This document shows positions 17,266 through 17,756 of a stretch of 17,756 nucleotides of DNA, one piece after another (position 1 is the first letter of the stretch; the number at the start of each line of letters is the position of its first letter). The notes below the pieces were generated by a model. That model had not been told where the DNA came from. It made no database searches and saw only the letters and a list, made by a program, of their open reading frames with translations. A program made the position numbers and the translations under genes. Origin of the DNA: D37C17 sp964551815 (GTDB lineage Bacteria > Fidelibacterota > Marinisomatia > SCGC-AAA003-L08 > D37C17); contig CAZKEL010000053.1 in assembly GCA_964551815.1 (NCBI GenBank), positions 1 to 17,756 on the forward strand. The letters are read 5' to 3'.

Positions 17266-17275
17266 TATCATGCAA
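17246..17275 (-). promoter_or_regulatory. Candidate dcw cluster promoter upstream of mraZ
   Basis: On the minus strand TTGCAT (17275-17270) and TATTAT (17251-17246) are separated by 18 bases and resemble -35 and -10 boxes. Transcription would start near 17239, giving an mraZ leader of about 44 bases. One MraZ repeat falls in the spacer, one at the start point and one just downstream, an arrangement that would allow repression. The boxes are imperfect and the region is AT-rich, so the exact position is uncertain. Confidence 0.4.
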
Positions 17276-17282
17276 GAAAAAG

Positions 17283-17311
17283 TTACACTATCTGCGGTAA
17301 TTATTTATAAT
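17283..17311 (+). promoter_or_regulatory. Candidate sigma70-type promoter for the small membrane protein gene
   Basis: TTACAC (17283-17288) and TATAAT (17306-17311) are separated by exactly 17 bases on the plus strand, the best housekeeping-type promoter match I found in the window. A transcript would start near 17318 and carry a leader of about 130 bases before the ATG at 17448. It is divergent from the mraZ promoter. The two -35 boxes are only eight bases apart, so RNA polymerases could compete for the region. Confidence 0.55.
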
Positions 17312-17447
17312 ATTAGAAAATACCACCACCGATGTAAGCAGAAATGCAATCCTCTCGCTTGTTGATCTTTTAGGGAATTAACTCCTTCAAACTTCAATAT
17401 TCTATCCCTTTATTGGTTGGGGTAAGGAGAATGTTCTAATTTTCCTC

Positions 17448-17657
17448 ATGCTTACCTTCAATAAAATTTATCATTTCGCCTGGTTCGTTTTAATACTGCT
17501 ACTGGTCTTTCTCGACAGGGAAAATATCTTGTGGGTGACATCATCCATTATATTATTATGCCTATTGGCTGCCATCGCTGTGTTTCGGGCACTGCACTCC
17601 CGGAATGAATGGCGTGAAATAATAAAAGATGAAAATCTGGACAAAGACATTCCCTGA
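17448..17657 (+). CDS. Small two-helix membrane protein, function unknown
   Basis: I do not recognise this 69-residue protein. Two hydrophobic segments, about 9-22 (HFAWFVLILLLVFL) and 28-47 (ILWVTSSIILLCLLAAIAVF), are joined by a short charged turn (DREN). A hydrophilic tail rich in acidic and basic residues follows (RNEWREIIKDENLDKDIP). The composition looks like a genuine small inner-membrane protein rather than chance. Support comes from a good promoter 130 bases upstream and a weak hairpin downstream. Against it, the clear AAGGAG (17424-17429) is 18 bases before the ATG, too far for usual initiation. An in-frame ATT at 17439 would have ideal spacing but would be a rare start. It is divergent from mraZ, and any role in division is only a guess. 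Confidence 0.5.
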   Translation: MLTFNKIYHFAWFVLILLLVFLDRENILWVTSSIILLCLLAAIAVFRALHSRNEWREIIKDENLDKDIP

Positions 17658-17670
17658 ACCCTCTATTTTT

Positions 17671-17697
17671 GGTTAGACTCACTAGCCTCAATTTTAT
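17671..17697 (+). terminator. Weak candidate terminator after the small membrane protein gene
   Basis: GGTTAG (17671-17676) pairs with CTAGCC (17682-17687), with one G-U pair, around ACTCA, followed by TCAATTTTAT. It lies 14 bases after the stop codon. The stem is short and the T run is interrupted, so termination would be inefficient. Confidence 0.3.
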
Positions 17698-17756
17698 CAA
17701 TATGCATGACAAGTAATAGACCTTATCCCCAGTTTATAGAATTAAGGAAGCCCTTA

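Noticed and set aside
17344..17373. Nine-codon open frame in the leader of the small membrane protein gene, possible leader peptide
   Set aside because: There is no ribosome binding site before it and its composition shows no attenuation pattern such as repeated regulatory codons.
17744..17756. AAGGAAG near the window end, possible ribosome binding site of a following plus-strand gene
   Set aside because: The start codon would be outside the window and no promoter with sensible spacing is visible, so a gene cannot be supported.
1..17756. CRISPR arrays, tRNA or rRNA genes, insertion sequences, phage or toxin-antitoxin modules
   Set aside because: I saw no regularly spaced repeats, transposase or integrase motifs, terminal inverted repeats or structural RNA signatures; almost all of the window is accounted for by core genes.

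Overview
This window is an essentially complete dcw (division and cell wall) cluster from a moderately AT-rich bacterium. Fifteen genes run on the minus strand from about 17195 down to 518, in the order mraZ, rsmH, ftsL, ftsI, murE, murF, mraY, murD, ftsW, murG, murC, murB, ftsQ, ftsA, ftsZ. They are flanked by rpmB (ribosomal protein L28, plus strand, 83-274) at the ftsZ end and by a small unrecognised two-helix membrane protein gene (plus strand, 17448-17657) divergent from mraZ.

Organism: MurE carries the DNPR motif of meso-diaminopimelate-adding enzymes, FtsI ends in a single PASTA domain, and L28 is the four-cysteine form. A Gram-negative lineage near the FCB assemblage (for example Marinimicrobia or Calditrichota) would fit, but this is a weak inference and no marker here fixes the phylum.

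Layout: rpmB ends in a T-tailed hairpin (294-340). It faces a second, compound hairpin (374-435) that should end the convergent dcw transcript after ftsZ. The cluster is very compact, with neighbouring genes overlapping by 1-11 bases or separated by fewer than 30, so it is probably one long translationally coupled transcript. Upstream of mraZ (17196-17447) lie three CCCAC/GTGGG repeats in helical phase, the expected MraZ autoregulatory operator. They overlap a plausible minus-strand promoter, and a good sigma70-like promoter (TTACAC, 17-base spacer, TATAAT) points the other way towards the small membrane protein gene.

How the genes work together: MurB, C, D, E and F complete UDP-MurNAc-pentapeptide. 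MraY and MurG make lipid I and lipid II. FtsW and FtsI polymerise and cross-link septal wall. FtsL and FtsQ belong to the divisome scaffold. FtsA tethers FtsZ to the membrane. MraZ and RsmH provide regulation and 16S rRNA methylation. ddl, often found beside murB/ftsQ, is absent.

The main anomaly is murG: its reading frame breaks at a run of ten A (6697-6706), and both halves are otherwise intact MurG. Either one base was lost in sequencing, or an essential gene depends on slippage at this tract. I did not find a novel multi-gene system; apart from murG and the divergent small gene, this is ordinary core-genome content.
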